Shown here: positions 55,473 to 64,000 of the stretch, in pieces
Layout: each line of letters opens with the position of its first letter
How positions within the stretch are numbered: position 1 is the stretch's first letter
Assembly: GCA_963677085.2 (NCBI GenBank)
Contig: CAXXFH010000004.1
Location: 372,001-436,000 of the forward strand
Length of the DNA: 64,000 nucleotides
Source: G963677085 sp963677085
GTDB lineage: Bacteria; Planctomycetota; Planctomycetia; Pirellulales; Thermoguttaceae
Direction of reading: 5' to 3'
The notes under the pieces: model-generated
Databases searched by the model: none
Told to the model about the DNA's origin: nothing
The model's input: only the letters and a program-made list of their open reading frames with translations
Translations under genes and position numbers: made by a program

Positions 55473-56098
55473 CAACTTCTCCTGCTTTCGTCGGGAGCGT
55501 GGCGAGGGAGTTTCCGAGTTGAACAGGGCGCGACGTCGCAATCCTAAAGGGCCACTCCCCACTTGCCCCTTCGCTTACATTACGCCCGCCGTCGACCGTC
55601 TGCCGTCGCATGCTGCCCCGTCTATAGGTTTCTGCAGCAGCATGCCAAAGACACCGAAAAATAGGCCGCGATGTCCGTGCAGTCGGCGTGTAGGAAAGAA
55701 TGGGATACAATCCGGCACCGTGCCACCCCCCCAGCAGCGATTCCCGGGAGTTTTCCCTGCATCCAACCACACGCACGCAATCCGACTGTCCTAATCGATT
55801 CGAAACACGCAAACCGTGAACGTGCACGCCAACCCCCGGCAACCGTTCGCTGGCCGCACAACCGGTAGAATCGCTAAGGACGAACCAAAAAACAGCTTAC
55901 CCTCTTTCTGATTCCCAAACTGCGTCTTGGGAACCCACCTTGAGCGGAGTTCCGAAGCGGCGGGAAAATCGGGTATCGGTCCACGGAGGCTCGTTTCTTG
56001 ACGAGATAACAGGATCGACCGAATCAGCAAAGTTTTGCGCCAAATCGTCCTGTCGATCCGTTTTCGTTATGCCCTGGACAACGCAAACCAGGACACTG
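55473..56098. other. spacer left of the insertion sequence
   Basis: 626 bp with no gene supported. It contains a degenerate version of the palindrome at 28157-28186 (about 55910-55940: TTCCCAAACTGCG...TTGGGAAC). Confidence 0.4.
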
Positions 56099-56114
56099 AG
56101 AACTCGTAATGAAA

Positions 56115-57313
56115 TTACTTCCGGAAATCTGGGCGTGGCTTGATCGAGTAGTTCCAATCGGGGCAAGTTGTATGTCGGTGTAGGCTTAGCGTTTTCATCT
56201 CTCGGTCCTTTACTTTGAGTTTCTTCGGATACTGACGATGATCGAATTCTGCGGTAACACGGAGGCCACCGTCGTTCGTTGTCCCGCGGATCGCGCCGAG
56301 CATCAGGTTAAGGCTTCTGAGCGGTTGCCCTGCCCAGTTGTTGGAAATGGGGCCGAAGAGCCGATGTTCAATATCATTCCATTTGGAAGCTCCGCGAGGG
56401 TAATGACAAACCGTTATCGTGAGGCCCTCTTCGTCGGCCCATCGTTGCAGTTCCCGCTTCCAAAGTCGCGGACGATGCCCGTTGCTACCTCCACTGTCGG
56501 CCGTGATCAACAGTTCGGTTGCGTCGGGATACTGTTTTCGTCCCGATCGCTTCCACCAGCTTCGAATGGAACGCACGGCGAATTGCGACGTGTCGGCCGA
56601 CGTCCCAACGCAGACGTGTCCTTGCTTGCGAGTCAGGTCGTAAATGCCGTACGGAATTGCTCGGCATTCGGCATCGCCCGGAAAGTCGTACATGGAGACT
56701 TCGTCCGGCAGCCGCCGCCACAGTCTTCCTTCGTTCTTGAAATTGCCGATCAATTCGGTGTTTTTGGTGTCGACACTGATTGCCGCCAAGCCTTCTCTCG
56801 AGAAGCGCCGCTTCTGCCGTTGGATATATCGAAACTGCTTGTCACGATCGGGGTGCGGAGGCCCCGACAGTCGTTTCACGTTGGCACGAAGCGAATAGCC
56901 GAGTTTTCGCAACAACCGGCCGATCGTCGTATGCGAGAGGGTTTTCACCCGGGTTGCCAGCGAGCGCAAACTACAACGCACGTATTTCCGTCTTCCCGTT
57001 GGGTCGCCACCGACATGCTCGCGGACCAATGCTTTCAGGCGGTCTTCGATGCCAGGAACTTTTTTTCGACAGGAGGCCGCCCCGCGCCTTCGCGACGGAT
57101 GCGGTCCCTCGGACAATCCTCCAAACCATCATCCAGTTCGTCACGACCTCGCTTGATCGTCTTGGGATCCAAGCCGGTGACCTGCGCGATCTCGGTATCG
57201 CCACCCCATCCCGCCGCCTTGGACAATAGCCCAGCGACCCATCGTCGCTGCTGCTCGTTCAACCGCGTAAACACCAAACGCGCCTGCTCTTCCCAACGAT
57301 CCACATCCTGCAT
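56115..57313 (-). CDS. ISAzo13-type transposase, split by a -1 frameshift
   Basis: DDE transposase of about 399 residues if read through the shift. The first frame runs from the ATG at 57313 (GGAGG upstream): it holds the N-terminal DNA-binding region (DRWEEQARLVFTRLNEQQRR, then VAGLLSKAAGWGG, EIAQVTGLDPKTIKRGRDEL). At 57059-57065 the heptamer A AAA AAG, correctly phased, allows a -1 slip into the second frame, which carries the catalytic core: AISVDTKNTELIG, TADSGGSNGHRP and ASKWNDIEHRLFGPISNNW supply the DDE residues. The protein is complete, so expression by programmed frameshifting is likely; a genuine frameshift mutation is the alternative. Confidence 0.85.
57059..57065 (-). promoter_or_regulatory. 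-1 ribosomal frameshift slippery heptamer
   Basis: A_AAA_AAG in phase with the first transposase frame (GAA AAA AAG), the most efficient bacterial slippery type. A run of seven As is present. No strong downstream pseudoknot was recognised by eye. Confidence 0.65.
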
Positions 57314-57474
57314 AACTTGTCCTCCACCTCAATCCATTGAAAAACGAAGGATCCCTTATACCGCAAAACCGGATTTCAGGAAATAAAACTCTTACGAGTT
57401 CTAAGCAAACCAGGGCACCGACAACGGGCGCCGCGGCGAAATCGATGCCGCATTCGCAGGAAGCGGCCGAGACG

Positions 57475-58596
57475 CTAACGGACCGTCTCCCAGTCTTCCA
57501 ACTCTTCGAGCCAGAGACGGATTTCGTTGTCGTATTCGGCGGCCAAATCACCCTTGATCAACTGGCGATGAAAACTGGCGGCCCCTTCCTTTACCAAGTC
57601 GGCCGCCTCGGCGCTGGGAAAACGCCGCATCGGGTCGGGAGCGACTAGCCCACGACAGAAGTTCATCAGCAATTCGTTGCAGACGACTTCTTCGGGCAAG
57701 ATCTTGGGAAGCCGTTGAGCCAGGAACCGCTTGGCTTCGAGCAAGTCGCGGTAACCGTTGAGCCCTGCGAAGGGCGGCGTACCGGCAAGCATCTCGATGA
57801 GCACGTAGCCCAAGCTGGCCAAGTCGCTCCGCGGCGTACATTCGCCTCCTTCGAGCACTTCCGGCGCGGCATAGGTCGGCGTACAGGTGCGACGTGCCGG
57901 CGGCTGATCCAATTCGAAGGCCGAACCGATATCCACGATTTTTGCGTTGCCCGTCCGCTTGAGCATGATGTTCGACGGCTTCATGTCGCCGTGAACGATG
58001 CCGTTGCGATGCAGCGCCGCCAAAGCCGCCAGGCCGTCGCGCACAATGGCAATGGCAATCCCCGGCTTCACCCGGGGCTGCATGGGCCCGGCCGTGACGA
58101 TCACCTGGTTGATGTACTTCCAGCGCCGATTACTGACGCGTTCCTGGAGCCGATCGAGCATGTGATGGGAGAGCAGACAGCCCAGGTCGTAACCGTCGAC
58201 CCATTCCATCTCCATCAAACGGATGCGGCTGCGATCGACCCAGTTGTGCACATCCAGCAGGTTGTCTTGCTGGATTTGGGCGACATGGGCCGCCACTTGG
58301 GCCATACGTCCCATGGCCTCGTCGTAAGATCGCTCGTCTTCGTAGCGTTCCGGCGAGAAGATTTTCAGAGCGACCGGAAGGGTGAAGTTGTCGGTCCCTC
58401 GGCGTTCGCTCAAATAGACAACTCCCTGGCCCCCGGAACCCAACATCCGCGTCAGGCGGAGGTGTTCCGTCCAGCTTAGCCGCTGTTCATCCAGGATTGT
58501 CTTATAGCGAGAGAGCAGCTCATCGCTACAACGGGAGGCAACATGCCCACCCCAGGTCCGCGTTGCGCTACCCTCGAGAAACGTCGTTGTTGCCAT
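57475..58596 (-). CDS. atypical Ser/Thr kinase-like protein
   Basis: 373 residues with a kinase fold (about 48-340): GSGGQGVV loop, VALK Lys78, APEV and a DLASLGYV motif. But the HRD triad reads HGD (202-204) and DFG reads DIG (222-224), so the catalytic Asp and metal-binding Asp remain while Arg and Phe are lost. It may be active by a relaxed mechanism or be a pseudokinase. No TM segment is visible. The C-terminus is acidic (EYDNEIRLWLEELEDWETVR). It is adjacent to the insertion sequence. Confidence 0.82.
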   Translation of the reverse strand: MATTTFLEGSATRTWGGHVASRCSDELLSRYKTILDEQRLSWTEHLRLTRMLGSGGQGVVYLSERRGTDNFTLPVALKIFSPERYEDERSYDEAMGRMAQVAAHVAQIQQDNLLDVHNWVDRSRIRLMEMEWVDGYDLGCLLSHHMLDRLQERVSNRRWKYINQVIVTAGPMQPRVKPGIAIAIVRDGLAALAALHRNGIVHGDMKPSNIMLKRTGNAKIVDIGSAFELDQPPARRTCTPTYAAPEVLEGGECTPRSDLASLGYVLIEMLAGTPPFAGLNGYRDLLEAKRFLAQRLPKILPEEVVCNELLMNFCRGLVAPDPMRRFPSAEAADLVKEGAASFHRQLIKGDLAAEYDNEIRLWLEELEDWETVR

Positions 58597-59030
58597 GCCA
58601 CGAGGATCCTATCATCCACCGCCTTACCACAGGGAACCCGATCGTGTCGGTTGGCGAGTGCCGCATCTCGGCACGGGCTTCCGGCAACCGCGCTACCGCG
58701 GCAGGCAGAGCACACCATCTTGATTGCTATAATACTAGTCTTTTTGTGCCCGACACGTCCAGAGCGATAACTTGTCACCTTCAGTGAAAACAGGCCAATG
58801 AAGTATTACTCGACCACTATACTTTGACCCGTTTGCAGCCTTTCCGCAAGCATCTGCCGTAGCATTTTTCGGCTTCCAGCGGTAATCCCGAACAGCTAAC
58901 GCAAGAGTGGCACCCATCTGGGGTACCTCGGCGCGGGATTTGCCATGCCCAAAAAGCAGCAATCCGTTTGCATGCCCAACACCGCGGTACCCAACAAAAG
59001 TCGGGTAAACCCCCGCTTCATTGGTTGCTG
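58597..59030. other. spacer, no gene supported
   Basis: 434 bp plus the element at 59031-59160 separate the atypical kinase start from the next gene's stop. No coding frame or RNA gene is evident. Confidence 0.4.
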
Positions 59031-59160
59031 GTGCTTTGTCAACTCTTAAACTAGGGGTTGTGGGTGCCATGTCCACGCTTGCGTGAACAAGGTGAAATCT
59101 CGAGGAACATGCCCACGCAAGCGTGGGCATGGCACCCCATTTTTTGGTTTGACAAAGCAC
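59031..59160. repeat. MITE-like element with 12-bp terminal inverted repeats
   Basis: GTGCTTTGTCAA at 59031-59042 and TTGACAAAGCAC at 59149-59160 are perfect inverted ends. The 130-bp core contains a TGCCATG...CACGC fold-back (GGGTGCCATG at 59071 and CATGCCCACGCAAGCG/TGGGCATGGCACC at 59108-59136). The right end overlaps the first base of the stop codon of the adjacent gene (59160-59162). An 18-bp portion (59034-59051) is repeated at 52430-52447. Confidence 0.7.
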
Positions 59161-60944
59161 TAGGCCTTCACGCGGGGCTTCACGCCCTCGGGCGTCTCAT
59201 CGCTATTCGGATCGAACCATTCTTCCTTGAATTCGATCCGCTTGCCCTCGCGAGCGGCCATGTTGGTGGTCAATGCGATCACGGCATCGCCCATGGCTAC
59301 CTTGGGATGACACTTGGGTTGGACTTCAGGATCGCTGACTTCCGGATTTTTCCGGATGCACCAAGCCCAGTGCTCGATTTGCTGCTGGTAACCGCGTTCG
59401 GCATCCTTCACACCCATCTGGCCCATGGCGGTCGATTCGGGGTCGCCATCGTCGTTGGTCGTCAGCACGGGCTTGCCTTGGCCACGACTGAAGACCAACT
59501 TGGTCTTACTGGCCGTGTCCGAGGTCTTCCAGAGCATGGCCTCGGTCTCCCGCAACAGACACAACGTGCCTTCAGTGCCCAACACGGTCTCGCCGTAGCC
59601 GCCGTAGCCGTTGCCGTTGATCGAGGCATATTGCACGCCGATCCGGTTCAGCGCCTTGTTCGGGTCCTTCGCATCGTAACCGGGAGCGGGGAACTCGAAC
59701 AAGCAGTAAACGTGATCGTCCACGTCGCGATCGGCGGGGAAGACGGGCCGGTTGGCCGCTGCCGAGACGCTCAGCGGGTGTTGTTTTTGTCCACCATGCA
59801 CGGCCGCAATGAAGATGCTCGCCGCGTCGAGCTGGTGGCTCCCCAATTCGGCCATCAAACCGCCGCCCGTACGGTCCCAAAGCCGCCAGCGAATGAGTTC
59901 TTCGATGGCCGGCCGGTCGTAAATCACGTTGCCGTTGGCGTCCTTGGTCTGTCGTGCTTCGTAGCCGTACTTCTCGGCCATGGTCTTGCCGTCGGCGCCC
60001 TTCTCGGCAAGGATTTCGTCGGCGATTTGGGCTTTGACTTGATCCACCCGGGTGGCCCAAAGATCGTAGTCGCCCTTACCCTTCGTCAGGGAGTTCAGCT
60101 TTCGGGTCCAGCTATCCAACTTCTTGGCGAGCGCGGCCGCCTGGACATCGCCGGGCTTGGCCTTCCCGGGCAACGGCTGTTGCCAACTGTCGGTCCCCGG
60201 CAGGTTGCCGCGGTGCCATTGGGCCCGGATGTAGTGCAACTTTCCCAACACGCCACGACGGATCAGATCGGTCGAGTTGGCGTAGAGGATGTTGTAGTGC
60301 CGCTGGTGACCGGTGGCCAGGTGCTTGTGCGTTTGCTTGGCCACGCGAGCCATTTCCTTGCACTCATGCACGCTATGGCCCATCAGCTTTTCGGTCAACA
60401 CGTGTAGCCCGGCCTTCATGGCGGCAATGGCCGCCGGGGCATGCAGGTGCAAGGGCAGGGCGATGATCACCGCTTCGATGTCGTCGTCCTTGGCGTTGTC
60501 GATCAGTTCCTGGTACTCGCCATAGACCTTGACGTTTTTCTTCGCTTCGTCCTCGGTCTTCCAGCCATACTTTTTCATCAACCCCGGACGCACGGCCATG
60601 GCCGTCGGGCTATAGAGGTCGCCGTGGAAGGCCCGGTGCTGGTTGTAGGGGCGAATGTCGGCGATCGACTTGACCTCGATGAAATCGGGGTTCAAGGCAC
60701 CGATCAACACGCTGCCTTCGTCGCCGGTGCCGATCACGCCGATCCGCAGGGGGCTGTCGACCGACTTCTCATAGCCGAAATAGGCATAGCCGGGAATGTC
60801 GCCCGAGGCGAGCGACTCGCCGATCCGCTCCTTGAGGAACGCCCGTTGGCTGGTCTTGATGCCTTTTGGCCCACGCACGTCGCTGCCGATCGTGGCGTAA
60901 AAATTCTCTTTCCCGATCGCTTGATCTTCGGGGGTGAGATGCAT
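59160..60944 (-). CDS. Gfo/Idh/MocA family protein, decayed Tat signal
   Basis: 594 residues: an N-terminal about 65-residue region followed by a Rossmann domain (PLRIGVIGTGDEGSVLIG), a TEKLMGH motif in place of EKP, a charged helical insert (about 255-345) and the second domain (GGGLMAELGSHQLDAASIF). The signal region reads TSQRAFLKERIGESLASG: it aligns with the RRDFLK motif of the downstream paralogue but lacks the second arginine and the hydrophobic core, so export via Tat is doubtful. It likely oxidises or reduces a sugar-type substrate with NAD(P). It is one half of a tandem pair; the stop lies in a repeat. Confidence 0.9.
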   Translation of the reverse strand: MHLTPEDQAIGKENFYATIGSDVRGPKGIKTSQRAFLKERIGESLASGDIPGYAYFGYEKSVDSPLRIGVIGTGDEGSVLIGALNPDFIEVKSIADIRPYNQHRAFHGDLYSPTAMAVRPGLMKKYGWKTEDEAKKNVKVYGEYQELIDNAKDDDIEAVIIALPLHLHAPAAIAAMKAGLHVLTEKLMGHSVHECKEMARVAKQTHKHLATGHQRHYNILYANSTDLIRRGVLGKLHYIRAQWHRGNLPGTDSWQQPLPGKAKPGDVQAAALAKKLDSWTRKLNSLTKGKGDYDLWATRVDQVKAQIADEILAEKGADGKTMAEKYGYEARQTKDANGNVIYDRPAIEELIRWRLWDRTGGGLMAELGSHQLDAASIFIAAVHGGQKQHPLSVSAAANRPVFPADRDVDDHVYCLFEFPAPGYDAKDPNKALNRIGVQYASINGNGYGGYGETVLGTEGTLCLLRETEAMLWKTSDTASKTKLVFSRGQGKPVLTTNDDGDPESTAMGQMGVKDAERGYQQQIEHWAWCIRKNPEVSDPEVQPKCHPKVAMGDAVIALTTNMAAREGKRIEFKEEWFDPNSDETPEGVKPRVKA

Positions 60945-61031
60945 CGTATGGTCTCCCTGAGGGTATCGTCAGATCTTGTATTTTTGTCCCGCTTGCGACG
61001 CAAAGCGTGCGAACCGGGAGAGGATCGAGGA

Positions 61032-62807
61032 TCAAATTTTGTACTCTTCACGATTTACGTTCGGGGCGGCGTCTTTCAGACCCAGCAGGTCGGCTTCCGG
61101 GGTGGCGTCGCTGTCGACGTCGAACCACTCCTTCTTGAACTCCACCCGCATACCCTTGTGGGCGGCGATGTTGGTGGTCAACGCGATCACCGCGTCGCCC
61201 AACGCCACCTTGGGATAGCAACGCGGTTTGTTCTCGGGAGCCGGATTGCGGATGCACCAGGCCCAGTGTTCTTCTTCCTCGGTGTAGCCACGACTGACAT
61301 CCAACGAGGGACCGGCCGCCACGGCTTTCTGGGCCGGACCGCTGGCTTGGGTGTCCATCGTGGGGCCAGCCTTGACCTTGATTTTGCTGCTCGACTTGCT
61401 CCGCATGAGCATCGCATCCTTCTCGCGTTCGAGAATCAGCGTGCCGCCCGTGCCGTAAACCACTTCGCCGTAGCCGCCGAAGCCGTTGCCGTTGATCGAA
61501 GCGTATTGCACGCCGATCTTTCGCCGGCTGGCGATCGGGTCGGTCGGATCGTAGTCGGGAGCGGGGAACTCGAAGATGCAGTAGACGTGGTCGTTCACCT
61601 GGCGATCGATGTCGAACAACGGACGGTTGGCCGCGGCCGCCACGTTCAGCGGATACTGCTTCTCGCCGCCGTGAGCCGCTGCGATGAAGATGCTCGCTGC
61701 GTCGAGCTGATGGCTTCCCAACTCGGCCATCAGGCCGCCGCCCGTGCGATCCCACAGTCGCCAGCGAATGAGTTCTTCGATGGCAGGCCGGTCGTAGGTC
61801 TTGTCGCCCGGATAGGTGAAGGTCTCCGACTCGTAGCCGTATTTTTCGGCCATGGTCTTGCCGTCGGCGTCCTTCTCGGCAAGGATCTCGTCGGCGATTT
61901 GAGCCTCGACTTGGGCCACCTTGCGACGCCAGCTGTCGATATCCCGGCCACGAGCCTGGCTGAGCGCCCGTTTCCAACTTGCCAGTTTCTTGACAAGTTG
62001 ATCCTTACTGACGTCCTCTTTTTTCACTCCCGGCGGCAACGGCTGTTGCCAGCTATCGTGCCCCGGCATATTGCCGCGGTGCCATTGGGCCTGGATGTAG
62101 TGCAGGTCGCCGAGCAGGCCGCGTTTGATCTGGTCGACGGCGTTCTCGTAGAGGATGTTGTAGTGTCGCTGGTGGCCGGTCACCAGGTGCTTGTGCGTTT
62201 CTTTGGACACCCGGGCCATTTCCTTGCAGTTGCCTACGCTGTGGCCCATCAGCTTTTCGGTCAGCACGTGCAGACCGTGTCGCATGGCAACGATGGCCGC
62301 CGGGGCGTGTAGGTGCAAGGGCAGGGCGATGATTACCGCTTCAATACCGTCGGCCTTGGCGTTTTTGATCAGGTCCTGCCACGGCCCGTAGACTTTCACG
62401 TGCTTGCGGGCTTCGTCTTCGCTGTTCCAGCCGTACTTGGTGATCAAGCCTGGCCGAACCGCCAGGGCAGCGTCACTGTAGACGTCGCCATGAAACGCGC
62501 GGTATTGGTTGTAGGGGCGGATGTCGGCGATCGATTTGACCTGGATGAAGTCTGGGTTGATCGCCCCGAGCAGGACGCTCCCTTCGTCGCCGGTGCCGAT
62601 TACGCCCACGCGGACCGGGTCGGCCAAAACCGTTTCGTAGCCGAAGTAGAAGGCCCCCAGTCCACCAAAGGCTACTCCGCCAGCGATGGCGCTTTCCTTG
62701 AGGAAGTCGCGGCGCGAGACCGTGCCGGCCGGCCCGTGGACGAACTGATTGGCCGCGTTGACGAAATCCCACTTCGCGGCGGCACGTTGTTCGGGAGTCA
62801 GATTCAT
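61032..62807 (-). CDS. Gfo/Idh/MocA family oxidoreductase, Tat-exported
   Basis: 591 residues, paralogous to the preceding gene (about half identical along the length). It has the Tat motif VSRRDFLKES (about residues 30-39) and a hydrophobic stretch (AIAGGVAFGGLGAFYF), so it is probably exported folded with its NAD(P) cofactor. DPVRVGVIGTGDEGSVLLG opens the Rossmann fold; TEKLMGHSV replaces the EKP loop. These Tat-borne oxidoreductases are very numerous in planctomycetes; substrates are unknown. The ATG at 62807 starts MNLTPEQRAAAKWDF. It is 87 bp upstream of its paralogue and downstream of the DoxX-type gene. Confidence 0.92.
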   Translation of the reverse strand: MNLTPEQRAAAKWDFVNAANQFVHGPAGTVSRRDFLKESAIAGGVAFGGLGAFYFGYETVLADPVRVGVIGTGDEGSVLLGAINPDFIQVKSIADIRPYNQYRAFHGDVYSDAALAVRPGLITKYGWNSEDEARKHVKVYGPWQDLIKNAKADGIEAVIIALPLHLHAPAAIVAMRHGLHVLTEKLMGHSVGNCKEMARVSKETHKHLVTGHQRHYNILYENAVDQIKRGLLGDLHYIQAQWHRGNMPGHDSWQQPLPPGVKKEDVSKDQLVKKLASWKRALSQARGRDIDSWRRKVAQVEAQIADEILAEKDADGKTMAEKYGYESETFTYPGDKTYDRPAIEELIRWRLWDRTGGGLMAELGSHQLDAASIFIAAAHGGEKQYPLNVAAAANRPLFDIDRQVNDHVYCIFEFPAPDYDPTDPIASRRKIGVQYASINGNGFGGYGEVVYGTGGTLILEREKDAMLMRSKSSSKIKVKAGPTMDTQASGPAQKAVAAGPSLDVSRGYTEEEEHWAWCIRNPAPENKPRCYPKVALGDAVIALTTNIAAHKGMRVEFKKEWFDVDSDATPEADLLGLKDAAPNVNREEYKI

Positions 62808-63028
62808 GCCGATATACCCTTCTTACTATCGAAATTGCGGAGAGCCCGAATCACTTGGACAGCCGGCGCCGGACCACCTCATGCCGGCCCCAATCCGCAT
62901 TGCCTTCTATTAGTGTAACCTCATTTAGAATCGACCGATAAATAACTTGTCGCTTCGCCGGGCCATGCTTCGCGACGGCCCTTGGGGTTTCGCCTTGGAA
63001 AACGGCAAGTCTTTTTTTCCGGCCGTTC

Positions 63029-64000
63029 TTAGCTCTTGCCTTCGGCCCAGGAACGATAAACCCAGAGGACAAAGTTCTCGACGAAGTAATCCAACCCACC
63101 CCAGCGGCCTGCGGCCGTGGTGGCCAGCAGGAACAGGGTGACCATCTCGATGAAGTCCTTGTTGACCAGCAGCGAGTGTCCCACCACAGCCGGAGCGTGG
63201 GGGTAAATGGTCGGCCAGCCAGGCTGGGTCAGCACGACGAAAATCATGAAGCACCCGCCACCGATGGCGGCAAATCGCGTGCATAGCCCCAAGATCAGGC
63301 ACAACCCGATGGCCGTCAGCCCGTAGGTCACGGCGAAGTTGATCAGGTCGGTCATCGTCCAACCGATCGGCAGCTTGCCCTTGGTTTTCTGTTCGTCGTC
63401 GAGCGTATTCCAGATGGCGACGGCGTAGTCGTCACCCATGCCTTCCAGTTCGCCGAGCCAAGCCTTGGCCTCGCCACGCAGCTTCTGCATTTCGCTCCAG
63501 GCACGCTCTTTCTGGAAGTCGGCCCCGTTGTTGCCAGCGGCCTTGGCCGCTTCGTAACGCTCGAGCGAACCGAAATGGGCTTCGATGTCTTCCAGGTTGT
63601 CGTCCAGATACTCTTTGACCGACGTCTTGTACAGGTGATACAGCCGGGCGACTTCATATTCCTGGTCGGGCGTAAGCACGTACTTGCGAACAACGTCTTC
63701 GGCCAGTTTGTCCCAAGAGTTCACGTAGCTGGAACCACGCACCCGATTCTCGACGGGGGCCACCTTGCCAAGCGTCACGGCATCGTCGCCCGGCGACACG
63801 ATGGCCTTGGGCTCCAACGGCTTGGAGTCGATCACCTGGTTGTAAAGTTCCACGAGCTTTTCGTCGTATTGCTTTTCGATCTCGCGAAGTTCGTCGAGCC
63901 ACTTTTGGGCCTTTTCATCGGCTCCTTCGGCCTTGGGATCGGCAAGCACCTTCTGCATGGCCTTTTCGTTCTTGGCCAAAAAGCTTTCGAGCTTCTCTTC
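63029..64000 (-). CDS. DoxX-type membrane protein, 5' end missing
   Basis: 323 visible residues; the frame is open to the right edge, so the N-terminus lies outside. The visible part has a long charged helical region (about residues 1-215 of the visible part) and a C-terminal DoxX-like membrane bundle (LINFAVTYGLTAIGLCLILG, then FAAIGGGCFMIFVVLT and FIEMVTLFLLATTAAGRW). Together with the two Gfo/Idh/MocA genes it forms a common planctomycete set, transcribed in the same direction. Function unknown; possibly a quinone-interacting membrane partner. A possible weak terminator (AACGGC/GCCGTT) follows the stop. Confidence 0.8.
   Translation of the reverse strand, partial: EEKLESFLAKNEKAMQKVLADPKAEGADEKAQKWLDELREIEKQYDEKLVELYNQVIDSKPLEPKAIVSPGDDAVTLGKVAPVENRVRGSSYVNSWDKLAEDVVRKYVLTPDQEYEVARLYHLYKTSVKEYLDDNLEDIEAHFGSLERYEAAKAAGNNGADFQKERAWSEMQKLRGEAKAWLGELEGMGDDYAVAIWNTLDDEQKTKGKLPIGWTMTDLINFAVTYGLTAIGLCLILGLCTRFAAIGGGCFMIFVVLTQPGWPTIYPHAPAVVGHSLLVNKDFIEMVTLFLLATTAAGRWGGLDYFVENFVLWVYRSWAEGKS

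Larger units (their letters stand above)
56099..57402 (-). mobile_element. ISAzo13-type insertion sequence
   Basis: A 1,304-bp element bounded by imperfect about 34-bp inverted repeats (56099-56132 and 57369-57402; 26 of 34 match, both ends beginning AGAACTCGTAA). The transposase stop at 56115-56117 lies inside the left repeat, which is typical. The length fits the ISAzo13 family. I could not see an obvious target-site duplication (flanks CTG and AAG), so the exact ends remain unproven. Confidence 0.8.

Noticed and set aside
56238..57386. Plus-strand long open frame across the insertion sequence
   Set aside because: Antisense shadow of the transposase; its ending resembles the transposase C-terminus only because the two inverted ends match.
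1..64000. tRNA, rRNA, CRISPR arrays and replication origins
   Set aside because: No cloverleaf T-loop sequences in the spacers, no rRNA-like segments, no regularly spaced repeats and no DnaA-box clusters were seen.

Overview
The window looks like chromosomal DNA from a planctomycete, most likely of the Pirellulales type. Evidence: a DUF1559 prepilin-like protein with an H-X9-DG motif, two DUF1598 proteins, a DUF6655-like lipoprotein, three Hanks-type Ser/Thr kinases with planctomycete architectures, a planctomycete-type ECF sigma factor, tandem Gfo/Idh/MocA proteins beside a DoxX-type membrane protein, and many GC-rich palindromic dispersed repeats. I saw no rRNA or tRNA gene.

Layout. 0-8.5 kb: the frameshifted 3' end of an NAD-dependent epimerase, a proton-pumping P-type ATPase, a glycogen/glucose pair (pgm-malQ) and a YkgJ-type Cys-cluster protein. 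9-17 kb: a chemotaxis-type locus (cheY on the minus strand; cheW, cheR, a CheA with two Hpt domains, cheC, cheD and a second cheY on the plus strand). It has no cheB, receptor or flagellar gene; a separate CheX-like phosphatase lies at 55 kb. 17-23 kb: a PHA-system protein, a sugar isomerase, a universal stress protein, an RNase D and a lipoprotein. 23.5-29.3 kb: a translationally coupled RND efflux adaptor and permease, then an SMP-30-type secreted protein. 29.5-41 kb: a DUF11 surface protein, a kinase, an ECF sigma factor and bioB (minus strand), an amidase, leuD and leuC, and a second kinase.

41-46.5 kb is an accessory stretch: long gene-poor spacers, an unrecognised membrane-anchored protein, a structured inverted-repeat element next to a HEPN/DUF4145-like gene, and paired copies of two repeats on either side of that pair. 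46.5-50 kb holds two DUF1598 genes sharing a 1,325-bp, almost identical tandem duplication that includes a strong 3' hairpin but not the signal-peptide region. 50-56 kb: an FHA-GAF-sigma54 activator, a divergent Gfo/Idh protein, a thioredoxin-fold protein and CheX. 56.1-57.4 kb: an ISAzo13-type insertion sequence whose transposase is split over an A_AAA_AAG slippery heptamer. 57.5-64 kb: an atypical kinase, a MITE-like element that overlaps a stop codon, two paralogous Gfo/Idh/MocA proteins (one with a Tat motif, one with a decayed one) and a DoxX-type protein that runs off the right edge.

Starts were chosen from Shine-Dalgarno spacing and family N-termini. No database search was possible, so family names rest on motifs I could read.
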